Of a DNA stretch of 64,000 nt, positions 34,516 through 44,916 are shown in pieces. The stretch lies in assembly GCF_020733635.1 (NCBI RefSeq), contig NZ_JAJFZL010000001.1, forward strand, positions 558,001 to 622,000. Reading direction: 5' to 3'. The position numbers and the translations under genes were made by a program. Each line of letters begins with the position of its first letter. Position 1 is the first letter of the stretch. The notes under the pieces were generated by a model, which did no database searches, was not told the origin of the DNA, and saw only the letters and a list, made by a program, of their open reading frames with translations. This stretch comes from Nocardia spumae. GTDB taxonomy: Bacteria; Actinomycetota; Actinomycetes; Mycobacteriales; Mycobacteriaceae.

Positions 34516-35166
34516 ATGAGCGCGCACGACGACCGGATCGCCCGGGAACTGCTGGACCGAGCCGGGACCACCTATGCCGCCGAGGCCGGGATATCGCTGG
34601 CCGACAAGCCCGCCCCGCTGTTCCAGTTGCTGATGCTGTCCCAATTGCTCAGTACCCGGATATCGGCGCGGATCGCGGTGGCCGCGGCGCGCGAGTTGGT
34701 TTCGAGCGGATACCGCACCGCGCAGCGCGTCGCTGACGCCGACTGGCAGGAGCTCGTCGACGCGCTGGGGCGCGGCCACTATCGCCGCTACGACGAATCC
34801 ACCGCCACCCGGCTCGGCGCCAACGCGTCGATGATCCTCGATCACTACCACGGTGACCTGCGCGAACTGGTCGGGGAATCGGATCGAGACCCGGTCCGGC
34901 TGGCCGAGCTGCTGCAGCGGTTCCACGGCATCGGACCGACCGGCGCCGACATCTTCCTGCGCGAGGTTCAGGATGTGTGGACCTGGCTGCGCCCGCATTT
35001 CGACGAACGGGCGCGCCGCGGCGCCGGCCTGCTGCACCTGTCCGAGGATCCGGCCGACCTCGATCGGCTGAGCCGCGCGGGGCGCGACGCCGAATTGGCG
35101 GCCGCGCTGGTCCGGGTGAGCCTCGACCAGGACCTCGCGGGCCGGGTGCTCGCCGCGGCCGGGTGA
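34516..35166 (+). CDS. HhH-GPD superfamily protein (endonuclease III-like)
   Basis: A 216-residue protein with the helix-hairpin-helix GPD fold of base-excision repair glycosylases (LQRFHGIGPTGADIFLREV). The N-terminal PLFQLLMLSQLLSTRIS matches the family's first conserved helix. The catalytic Asp expected about 20 residues after the hairpin may be the D in HFDERAR, three residues later than in endonuclease III; there is no Lys in the bifunctional position and no C-terminal 4Fe-4S cysteines. DNA binding is likely, and glycosylase activity uncertain. GAGCAGGTGACGGG precedes ATG 34516. Confidence 0.75.
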   Translation: MSAHDDRIARELLDRAGTTYAAEAGISLADKPAPLFQLLMLSQLLSTRISARIAVAAARELVSSGYRTAQRVADADWQELVDALGRGHYRRYDESTATRLGANASMILDHYHGDLRELVGESDRDPVRLAELLQRFHGIGPTGADIFLREVQDVWTWLRPHFDERARRGAGLLHLSEDPADLDRLSRAGRDAELAAALVRVSLDQDLAGRVLAAAG

Positions 35167-35320
35167 GAAACCCACGTGATTCCGCGATAAGCGCAGGTCG
35201 CGGGCGGTTTCGCCGCGCCGTCCGGTGAGGCGGGCACGGTCCCTCGAATCCGATCCGCGAAATTTTCCGTCCGGCCGGGAATGAACTTCCGGCCCCGCTC
35301 GTTGAGCTGATCAACGCAAG

Positions 35321-35341
35321 GTTGAGCGTAATGGACTCAAG
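35321..35341. promoter_or_regulatory. HspR operator (HAIR) upstream of dnaK
   Basis: GTTGAGC-N7-ACTCAAG matches the HspR-associated inverted repeat CTTGAGT-N7-ACTCAAG known from Streptomyces and mycobacteria at 12 of 14 arm positions. HspR is encoded at the end of this operon, giving feedback repression. Confidence 0.85.
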
Positions 35342-35375
35342 TCTCTGGTTGACTCCGAGCGGATCGGAGTGCAGG

Positions 35376-35396
35376 ATTGAGCCGACCACGCTCAGT
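35376..35396. promoter_or_regulatory. Second, weaker HAIR-like site
   Basis: ATTGAGC-N7-GCTCAGT keeps the arm spacing and the TTGAG/CTCA core of HAIR, 55 bp downstream of the first site. It could give cooperative HspR binding. Confidence 0.5.
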
Positions 35397-35554
35397 GTTG
35401 CTGAGGACCGTGCTCCGTGCGGTGTCAGGGGCCGAACCGTCAGGTACGGCAAGACCCTCGGGTACGGCAAGGTCCGACCCGGTGCGAGACCTTCGTGCCG
35501 AGCAGGCCCACCCTGCACCACCCACACAGTTACATCACCAAGGAGGAACCCACT

Positions 35555-37398
<1,844 letters not shown>

Positions 37399-37402
<4 letters not shown>

Positions 37403-38025
37403 CCGAACAGAACCCGAAAGAGGAGCCGGTCACCATCGTCGACAACCGCAAGATCGATCCGAACGGTGCAGTGCAGGGTGATGTGAGCGAGGGTGCGGCG
37501 TCCGACCAGGACGCCGCGGCCTCGGCCGGCGAGGAGGCTCTCGCCGACACCATCAGCGCCGAATTGTCGGAGCGCACTGCTGATCTGCAGCGGCTGACCG
37601 CCGAATACGCCAACTACCGACGCCGCGTCGACCGCGACCGCAAGGCCGCCATCGATTCGGCGAAGGCCGGCGTGGTCACCGAATTGCTCGGTGTACTCGA
37701 CGATCTGGATCGCGCCCGCGCCCACGGTGATCTCGAGTCCGGACCGCTGAAGTCGGTCGCGGACAAGCTCGCCGACGCGCTGCAGAAGCAGGGCCTCGAG
37801 GAATTCGGTGTCGAGGGTGAACCTTTCGACCCGACCCTGCACGAGGCCGTGCAGCACGAGGGTGAGGGCCACAACCCGGTGATCGGTGTGGTCATGCGCA
37901 AGGGTTACCGCTTCGGTGATCGCGTCCTGCGCCACGCGCTGGTCGGCGTCACCGACGGGGTGGCGGATCTGCTCGGAACATCGGACACTACGAATGCCGG
38001 CCGAGATGCCGACGGTGCCGAGTAA
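37399..38025 (+). CDS. grpE: Nucleotide exchange factor GrpE
   Basis: A 208-residue dimeric exchange factor that releases ADP from DnaK. A long N-terminal helix ([19 protein letters not shown]) leads to the beta-domain with the GrpE signature ([20 protein letters not shown]). The GTG start overlaps the dnaK stop as GTGA, so translation is coupled. The first ~60 residues are acidic and poorly conserved, as usual. Confidence 0.97.
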
Positions 38026-38076
38026 CACACAGCCGCCGGCTGTGCCGCGCGACGGCATGAAAGGAGGAGATGCCCG

Positions 38077-39248
<1,172 letters not shown>

Positions 39249-39249
<1 letters not shown>

Positions 39250-39638
39250 TGAACGGTGATCCGAAGAACCGGGCAACCGGCACCGAGTACTTCATGATCT
39301 CGGTGGCGGCTCAGCTGGCGGGGATGCACGCGCAGACGTTGCGGACCTACGACCGGCTGGGATTGGTTACGCCGCAACGCACATCGGGCGGCGGGCGGCG
39401 CTATTCGTCCCGGGATGTGGAGCTGTTGCGCGAAGTGCAGCGGCTGTCCCAGGACGAGGGCGTGAACCTGGCCGGAGTCAAACGGATCATCGAACTGACC
39501 AACCAGGTCGAAGCGCTACAGCAGCGCGTGGGTGAACTGACCGCCGAGGTCGATCGGCTGCGCTCGGGTCACCGGTCCGTTCCGCCCCAGCACAGCACCG
39601 CTCTGGTGGTGTGGCAACCGCGCAACAAACGGCGGTAG
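39249..39638 (+). CDS. hspR: Heat-shock repressor HspR (MerR family)
   Basis: A 129-residue MerR-type repressor. The winged helix-turn-helix (MISVAAQLAGMHAQTLRTYDRLGLV, then GGGRRYSSRDVELL) is followed by a dimerisation helix (LTNQVEALQQRVGELTAEVDRL) and a short tail. It should bind HAIR operators, probably with DnaK as co-repressor as in Streptomyces. ATG 39249 overlaps the dnaJ stop; an upstream in-frame GTG would lie inside dnaJ. Likely targets in this window are the dnaK operon and clpB. Confidence 0.95.
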
Positions 39639-39655
39639 GCGAAATAGGCTGTGCG

Positions 39656-39686
39656 ACAGCGCTCCCGGACATCCCGGGAGCGCTGT
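39656..39686. terminator. Terminator after hspR
   Basis: A perfect 13-bp stem (ACAGCGCTCCCGG with its complement) and a 5-nt loop close the dnaK operon. It also lies just past the stop of the convergent Uma2 gene and may serve both. Confidence 0.85.
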
Positions 39687-39694
39687 TCGCTATC

Positions 39695-40297
39695 TCAGGG
39701 CTGTTCCAGAACGTCGAAGGGGATGGTCACTTCGACGGGCTCGTCGAGCAGCAGAACCCGTCGGTGCACCGCATGCGCCCGGTATCGGCGGCCGGACCAG
39801 TCGAGGCGGTATTCCTCGATCTCCTCGATCCGTTCTTCCTTCTGATCGAGCCGGACGATCAGATATCGCGGAATGCCCGCGGATGCGTACTGAATGCGTT
39901 TGTCGGTGATATCGGCATCGATGGTCGATTCCGAGGTCACTTCGACAATCAGCAGAATGTGTTGCCGCACGGTATTCACGTCGTAGGGCTCGCAGTCCCG
40001 CATCCAGATGTCTGGGTAGCGGATGTTCAACCGCCGATCGGCCGCGCTGGACTCGGCATCGGCGAAACGGGCGGCCACGTCGGAATCGACCACCATGCAC
40101 GGTCCCCCGTCGCGCCTGGCCGCCTCCAGCAGCCCCGCCAATCTGCATACCACCCGGCTGTGCACCGCACTCTGTGCCATCATGCGGACCACACGGCCGT
40201 CCACGATTTCGATGTCACCGAGGCCCGAGGTTGCTCCTGCGGCGAACTCTTCGGCCGTTACGCGCCGACCGTCGGGAGCGCTCATACCGTGCATCAT
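39695..40297 (-). CDS. Uma2 family (PD-(D/E)xK-like) endonuclease
   Basis: A 200-residue protein of the Uma2/DUF820 family, which has a restriction-endonuclease-like fold and spreads widely through actinobacteria and cyanobacteria. Core motifs are RYPDIWMRD (acidic residue) and ILLIVEVTSEST (Glu of the E-x-K-like site), then DKRIQYASAGIPRYLIV. It marks the start of the accessory island beyond hspR. The start could be ATG 40297, 40294 or 40285. Activity and target are unknown. Confidence 0.82.
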   Translation of the reverse strand: MMHGMSAPDGRRVTAEEFAAGATSGLGDIEIVDGRVVRMMAQSAVHSRVVCRLAGLLEAARRDGGPCMVVDSDVAARFADAESSAADRRLNIRYPDIWMRDCEPYDVNTVRQHILLIVEVTSESTIDADITDKRIQYASAGIPRYLIVRLDQKEERIEEIEEYRLDWSGRRYRAHAVHRRVLLLDEPVEVTIPFDVLEQP

Positions 40298-40401
40298 TGC
40301 AGCCTGAACCCGCCGCGGCGAGCGAAGCTTCGGACGCGATCATCACAGCGGGCGTCATGCGGGGGTCTTCGAGAGTGTGCTCACGCCGTCGGTGAAGATG
40401 A

Positions 40402-40944
40402 TCATTGTTCGCAGGTGTACTCACGGCCTACTCCCGGATTCCTGGTCGGCGAATCACGGCGGATCGCCTCTACCCAATACCGCAACGGCATTCCCCGGCC
40501 ACGTGATCCCCGAACTAATCGTGCAAACCACGCCTCATTATGGGGTTTTCGCGGAATCTCGTCGAGGTTTGCACGATCTGTTCGGGCTGCGACAGGACCA
40601 GCAGAGTGTTTGCCACACCCAGCCGAGTGCCGTCGCAGTACTGAAGGGTTGGTGAGGCGTGCTCCCAGCCGGTGGCCTGTATTGCGGCCCGACTCCCGTG
40701 CAAGCGTCCGCCGGGTATCCGCGGCCGACATCTCATGCAGTCTGGACAGGACCAGCTCGTAGTCGCGTTCGGTGTCGGTGCGCGCGGGCCATTGCGATTC
40801 CAGGTGGTGGCAGTAACTTTCGAATGCCAGCCGTCGCTGGACGGTGGCTACGGTCAGGCCCGGCTCGCGTGGTGGCCACCAGCAGCCGACACCGATGAGA
40901 ACGCCGCACATGGTCACCATCAGCGCAGTCGTGATCACGAACAT
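40402..40944 (-). CDS. Small membrane-anchored protein of unknown function
   Basis: A 180-residue protein with an N-terminal membrane helix (about residues 3-24, ending in GCWWPPREPG) and a basic, cytoplasm- or cell-wall-facing remainder rich in Arg. I recognise no domain. ATG 40944 follows the stop of the gene at 40947 by 2 bp, with GAGGTG 8 nt upstream, so the two are co-transcribed. Coding confidence is moderate because the C-terminal half has little recognisable structure. Confidence 0.55.
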   Translation of the reverse strand: MFVITTALMVTMCGVLIGVGCWWPPREPGLTVATVQRRLAFESYCHHLESQWPARTDTERDYELVLSRLHEMSAADTRRTLARESGRNTGHRLGARLTNPSVLRRHSAGCGKHSAGPVAARTDRANLDEIPRKPHNEAWFARLVRGSRGRGMPLRYWVEAIRRDSPTRNPGVGREYTCEQ

Positions 40945-40946
40945 GA

Positions 40947-41456
40947 TCAGTTCACCTCATCCGGTGCCGCGAGGTCTGCTCCCGCACTGAGGTAGTGCTG
41001 CCGGGCGAAGTCGCGGATGAGCTCGATCACCAGAGCCGCCGACGGTCGAGAATCGCTGGGCGGCAGTTGTTTCCACACCCGATAGCCGTCCTCGGGATCC
41101 GTCGGCGCGGGCAGAGCGACGCTGGCCCCGATCGGCGCGATGGTGACCGAGCGGCGATACATCTCGGCATACAGTTCGTAGTCCTCGAACGGGATATCCG
41201 GTTCCAGCAGGAAGGTCCATCGCCGGCTGTGGGTGTGCAGGATGATCGGGCCGGTCGCGGTGCCGCGTGCGGTCAGTGCGTCCAAAACACGCCCGCCGAG
41301 AGGCTCCGGCATCGTAATCGCTGCTATAACACCAACTTTCACGACGATGCGGTTAGCATAGGGTTCAACCGAGGCTGGTAGGCCGTACCGTTTTCGGTAG
41401 AAGTCGCGTCTGCCGTACGCACTATCGGTCGGTTCCGAAACCGGCGATTGATTCAT
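40947..41456 (-). CDS. Conserved protein, partner type found beside XRE regulators
   Basis: A 169-residue soluble protein of unknown function, divergent from the XRE regulator at 41689. Its core (PIILHTHSRRWTFLLEPD, then ASVALPAPTDPEDGYRVWKQLPP) resembles that of the protein at 5810-6259, which also faces an XRE regulator. ATG 41456 is the only good start. The two pairs suggest that this family works with such regulators; that is inferred from context only. Confidence 0.72.
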   Translation of the reverse strand: MNQSPVSEPTDSAYGRRDFYRKRYGLPASVEPYANRIVVKVGVIAAITMPEPLGGRVLDALTARGTATGPIILHTHSRRWTFLLEPDIPFEDYELYAEMYRRSVTIAPIGASVALPAPTDPEDGYRVWKQLPPSDSRPSAALVIELIRDFARQHYLSAGADLAAPDEVN

Positions 41457-41688
41457 GGGTACCTCACGAATGTCGTTGGGGTAGCGATCCGGTGGCGATC
41501 ACGGTCCGCGTAGTGGCGACGCGGCGGCGGGGTGATTCGGCCGCACACAGGAAACAGCGCGTAGAAGCCTTGTGGAGGCTGAAAATGGGGACCCGGAAAA
41601 TCGGTGCGAACGCGCAGGGTGGTTCCCGAAACGCATGCGAAATGGTTCCCGATTCGGGAGCCGATGACCACCCGAAGGGGGGAACACC

Positions 41689-42657
41689 ATGACCGACCGT
41701 GACAGCAGCATCACCCGCCGCCAGTTGGGGCGCTACCTTCGTGAAGCCCGTGAGGCAGTCGGGATGCGCCTGGAAGATGCCGCAGCCCTGATGGAATGGG
41801 GTAAGAGCAGCCTGCAGCGTCTGGAGAAGGGGCAGAACCAGAAAGTTCGCATCCGCGATCTTGATGGCCTGATCGAAATCTATGGGATAGAAGGAAGACA
41901 AGCCGATGGACTGCGCGGGCTGGCGCAGGAGGCGGCGGAGAAGTCGTGGTGGCACGAGTTCGGCAGTTCGATACCGCCCACCTTCAGTGTGTACATGGGG
42001 CTCGAGTCTGCGGCTCGTCGGTTGACGTCATATCAGCCCGACCTCGTGCCCGGGCTGCTGCAGACCGTCGATTATGCTCGGGTGCTGGTTCGTGATGCGT
42101 TTCCCGACGAGTCCGACAAGGAGATCGAAGCGAGGGTAGCGCCTCGAATACATCGCCAGCATCTGATCTTTCGAAAGCGGATGCCGGTCGAGATCGACGT
42201 GGTGGTTTCCGAGGGCGCATTGCATCGTGTTATCGGGAGCCGTCACATCATGGCCGAGCAGCTGCGTCATCTGGTCGATGTCAGCACTCGACCGAACGTC
42301 AGTGTTCGGGTACTTCCCTATTCAGCCGGGATGCCGACCGGCGACCTATCGTTGAACGGTACGCACAGGCTCATGCGCAGCTTCGACAAGCAGCGCTGGG
42401 TGAAGCCGCGTCCAGGGACCTGTTGCGGGTGGGAGCAAGGGAGTGCAAGCATGAATATTGATCTGTCCGAAGCGAACTGGTTCAAGAGCAGCCGCAGCGG
42501 TGGAGCAAAGGAATGCGTAGAGGTAGCATTCCTGGACGGTGGACTGACCGGAGTCCGTGATTCGAAGAACCCGGCCGGTCCGGCGTTGTTTTTCACTCCC
42601 GGCGAGTGGGACGCCTTCGTGAAAAACGCATCGTACGGTGCTCTCGACTTGGCGTAA
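41689..42657 (+). CDS. Scr1-like XRE regulator, internally deleted and fused in frame to DUF397
   Basis: The open frame is 322 codons. Residues 1-218 are an XRE helix-turn-helix (GMRLEDAAALMEWGKSSLQRLEKG) and most of the DUF5753 sensor domain (SYQPDLVPGLLQTVDYARVL). After GMPTGD at about 42345 the frame changes character. The missing C-terminus reads in the -1 frame (VERYAQAHAQLRQAAL, then ASRDLLRVGARE) and ends at TGA 42459-42461, overlapping the DUF397 ATG. So an internal deletion, probably of some tens of codons, shifted the frame; the original stop is skipped and translation runs on into DUF397. The product is either a fusion protein or a dead regulator. Confidence 0.8.
   Translation: MTDRDSSITRRQLGRYLREAREAVGMRLEDAAALMEWGKSSLQRLEKGQNQKVRIRDLDGLIEIYGIEGRQADGLRGLAQEAAEKSWWHEFGSSIPPTFSVYMGLESAARRLTSYQPDLVPGLLQTVDYARVLVRDAFPDESDKEIEARVAPRIHRQHLIFRKRMPVEIDVVVSEGALHRVIGSRHIMAEQLRHLVDVSTRPNVSVRVLPYSAGMPTGDLSLNGTHRLMRSFDKQRWVKPRPGTCCGWEQGSASMNIDLSEANWFKSSRSGGAKECVEVAFLDGGLTGVRDSKNPAGPALFFTPGEWDAFVKNASYGALDLA
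42451..42657 (+). CDS. DUF397 domain protein
   Basis: A 68-residue DUF397 protein (NWFKSSRSGGAKECVEVAFL, then GVRDSKNPAGPALFFTPGEWDAFV). Such small genes normally follow Scr1-type XRE regulators in actinomycetes, often overlapping the regulator's stop. ATG 42451 has GGGAG 8 nt upstream, so it can still start on its own, even though the regulator's shifted frame now also reads through it. Homologous pairs act as small partner or antitoxin-like proteins of the regulator, but the role is not settled. Confidence 0.8.
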   Translation: MNIDLSEANWFKSSRSGGAKECVEVAFLDGGLTGVRDSKNPAGPALFFTPGEWDAFVKNASYGALDLA

Positions 42658-42727
42658 GGGCATCCGGCACGGGTTCGAGCCGACGGCGAACTTGCTCGAG
42701 CTCGATGCCATCCCGGTGCGGGAATGA

Positions 42728-42922
42728 CAGCGAGCGCGTGATGGTGGCGAATACTATTGCCACACACAGGGTTTGAAGTTTGTAGAGGTCGCCTGGCTCA
42801 CCAACGGTCCTGTCGGCGTTCGTGCTTCGAGAAATCCTACCGGACCGGCGCTGATTCTTGTCGCCGACCAGTGGGATGCGTTCAACGCAGGTCTGCAGGC
42901 AGGACGCGTCCACCGCTCGTGA
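42728..42922 (+). pseudogene. Decayed second DUF397 gene
   Basis: A frame with DUF397 C-terminal character (FVEVAWLTNGPVGVRASRNP, then TGPALILVADQWDAF) ends at TGA 42920-42922. The N-terminal part is unrecognisable (GGEYYCHTQGLK in place of the usual SSYSGG...C), an in-frame stop lies at 42725-42727, and there is no good start or ribosome-binding site. It was probably a tandem copy of the preceding gene. Confidence 0.6.
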
Positions 42923-43212
42923 CCAGCCGCGCTCAGCGGATGTGGCACCCACTACCGACGAATGTCGGTGGTGGGTGCCGGGGTCCTCAGTGATTCCCGG
43001 GCGTTCGTGGTGATCTGTGCGAGCAAGTTAGGGCACTGCTCCTGTGGTATCAGTGTTTCCTACCGGATCAGAACTGGAATCCTTCGAACTCTTTCTTGTA
43101 AGCCTCATCCCTCAGGGATCGCGGTTCGAGCATGACCGCGTATGAGAAATCCTCGCAACAGTGCGGGAGCCCCGGGTGATGCTCTGGCTGGGGTGGTTCT
43201 ACGCTGTCACGC
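42923..43212. other. Intergenic stretch, nothing recognised
   Basis: Between the DUF397 remnant and the stop of the first lipoprotein gene I see no gene, repeat or clear terminator. Base composition is lower in GC than in the flanking core regions, as across the rest of the island. Confidence 0.5.
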
Positions 43213-44010
43213 CTATCGTTGTTCGGACGGGCCGATCCATTCGGGATACTGCACTGCGACAGGATGGATTGGGGGTTGATAGTCCGGTGGTGAGGTCACG
43301 AATTTGCCATGCGGTGGACGGGTGAATGTGGGAAATTGTTGTATCCACCAATCCATACATGCATCGGGGTTGGCATAGTTCACGTAATTCTTGATGCGGG
43401 TGACCTGCCAGCTGCCGAATATATTCCAGGTAGGTGACCAGTGGCCGCTGGTGGCGTGTCCTGGTTGGTTGCCATCGGGAATTCCCGGCGGCCCAGGTGT
43501 TTTTCCGGTGTTTGTCAGCTGAATTTGCGTCGAATCGTCCAGCACCCAAGGGGAATCTGGCTTCCCCGCTGCCGATGGGATGACATAGCTGCACACATCT
43601 GCAGAGATTTGGGTTTCGCTGGCAGAGAAGTTTGTGATGTAGTTGTAGAAGGTCCATCTCCCTGGGTTGGCAGGGTCATTGATCTCGGACCACACCAACC
43701 TTTCCGACTTGTCTTCATTGTGCCAGGAGACTGGAGCGCCTACGGCCCGGTTGTAGCCGGGGTAGGAACGATCGACTCCCACGTAACGCGTGTAACGACC
43801 GGCCTCGTATGTGCCACGAACGAGTTCTGCTCCACGGGAGAACAGGTCAACGCCCCGGTCTGCGGACCATACATGCGTGTACGGAATCGCGGGCTCCGGT
43901 TGGGTATGTTCCGCATGGGAGGATTGTTTCGTCGATGAACAGCCCACGGCCAGAATGAGCATGAGAGCGATGGGCGAAAAAGTCATGTTGTGGCGGCGAT
44001 GCAATTTCAT
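43213..44010 (-). CDS. Lipoprotein of unknown function, downstream duplicate
   Basis: A 265-residue lipoprotein. The signal peptide carries a lipobox (LAVGC, Cys near residue 24), so the protein is anchored outside the membrane. The mature domain is shared with the upstream copy at 44119 throughout (HVWSADRGVDLFSRGAELVRGT; PDSPWVLDDS; identical end HPVAVQYPEWIGPSEQR). ATG 44010 was chosen because it matches the start of the other copy in a shared stop-start context. It lies directly behind a leftover tail of the large ESX-type gene. It may be an immunity or accessory factor; this is inference. Confidence 0.8.
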   Translation of the reverse strand: MKLHRRHNMTFSPIALMLILAVGCSSTKQSSHAEHTQPEPAIPYTHVWSADRGVDLFSRGAELVRGTYEAGRYTRYVGVDRSYPGYNRAVGAPVSWHNEDKSERLVWSEINDPANPGRWTFYNYITNFSASETQISADVCSYVIPSAAGKPDSPWVLDDSTQIQLTNTGKTPGPPGIPDGNQPGHATSGHWSPTWNIFGSWQVTRIKNYVNYANPDACMDWWIQQFPTFTRPPHGKFVTSPPDYQPPIHPVAVQYPEWIGPSEQR

Positions 44011-44106
44011 TATTTGGCCTCGAGGCTGTGCGAGTGAGTTCATCGTAAGCCATCTGGAAAATCTGAGGGTTTCCCATCCCGCACATTGTCGTGTCGACTT
44101 CAGTGC
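44011..44106 (-). pseudogene. Orphan 3' tail of the large ESX-type gene (duplicate)
   Basis: This stretch encodes GNPQIFQMAYDELTRTASRP on the minus strand, the counterpart of GNPQVFRNAYDDVTRTAARP at the end of the 772-residue protein. Nucleotide similarity runs over about 90 bp and ends at the start codon of the following lipoprotein gene, as in the intact copy. There is no start codon or upstream portion. It shows that the duplicated unit was the tail of the large gene plus the lipoprotein gene. Confidence 0.8.
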
Positions 44107-44118
44107 TTCGGGACTTCC

Positions 44119-44916
44119 TTATCGCTGTTCGGACGGCCCGATCCATTCCGGGTACTGCACTGCGACAGGATGGATTGGTATTTGAAAGTCCGGGGGTGAC
44201 GTGACGAAGTTACCGTCCGGCGATCGCGAAAAGGTGGGGAATTGTTGTATCCACCAGTCGGCGCATGCAGCTGGGATAGCGCCATCCGCGTATTTCTTGA
44301 TCCGGGTAACATGCCAACTGTCAAATATGTTCCAGTTGGGTGACCGATGGCCGCTGGTGGCGTGTCCTGCCGGGTCGTCGTCGGGGATTCCAGGCAACCC
44401 GGGAGTATTTCCGATATTCGTTAGCTGAACTTGCGCCGAGTCGTCCAGCACCCACGGGGAATCTGGATGGGAACTGTGCGCCACGGAGAGTCCGTAGCTA
44501 CATACATCTGCGGTGATCTGCGTGTCGCTTGCCGAGTAGTTGACGATATGGCTGTAGTAAGTCCCGGGTTTGATCATTTTGACGTACGGATCCGGTTCGG
44601 ACCATACCCATCTCTCCGACTTGTTCTCGTCTCGCCATGAAGCAGGTTCGCCGACCGCCTCGGTGTAGCCGGGGTATGACTTGCCGACTCCCACGAACTG
44701 CGTGAGGTAACCGGCCTCGAATGTGCCACGAATCAGCTCTGCTCCACGGGAGAACAGGTCAATGCCCTGGTCTGCGGACCATACATGCGTATATGAGATC
44801 GCGGGTTCTTGTTTGGAATTCTCCGAATTCGGGGGTGTTTTTGTAGACGAACATCCCGCTGCTCCAACGAGCATAAAGGTAATGGCCGTACGAGCGATGA
44901 GGCAGCGGACTTTCAT
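44119..44916 (-). CDS. Lipoprotein of unknown function, paired with the ESX-type gene
   Basis: A 265-residue lipoprotein with a lipobox (VGAAGC, Cys near residue 22). The ATG overlaps the stop of the 772-residue gene as TGATG, so translation is coupled and the two products should be made together. The downstream copy at 43213 is a paralog. The mature region has no motif I can name; conserved blocks are SRGAELIRGTFEAG, ADVCSYG, SPWVLDDSAQVQL and ADWWIQQFPTF. A coupled, surface-anchored partner is what one would expect of an immunity or chaperone protein, but this is inference. Confidence 0.82.
   Translation of the reverse strand: MKVRCLIARTAITFMLVGAAGCSSTKTPPNSENSKQEPAISYTHVWSADQGIDLFSRGAELIRGTFEAGYLTQFVGVGKSYPGYTEAVGEPASWRDENKSERWVWSEPDPYVKMIKPGTYYSHIVNYSASDTQITADVCSYGLSVAHSSHPDSPWVLDDSAQVQLTNIGNTPGLPGIPDDDPAGHATSGHRSPNWNIFDSWHVTRIKKYADGAIPAACADWWIQQFPTFSRSPDGNFVTSPPDFQIPIHPVAVQYPEWIGPSEQR

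Larger units (their letters stand above)
35167..35554. other. dnaK promoter region
   Basis: These 388 bases hold no gene but a dense set of dyads: GTTGA-N5-TCAAC (35301-35315), a HAIR-type site (35321-35341), ACTCCGA-N5-TCGGAGT (35352-35370) and a weaker HAIR-like site (35376-35396). Two GGTACGGCAAG direct repeats lie further downstream. The layout suggests more than one promoter, with HspR as a repressor. Confidence 0.65.

Noticed and set aside
40659..40995. Plus-strand short frames opposite the 40402-40944 gene
   Set aside because: No ribosome-binding site or domain; the minus-strand frame is spaced as an operon with the gene at 40947.
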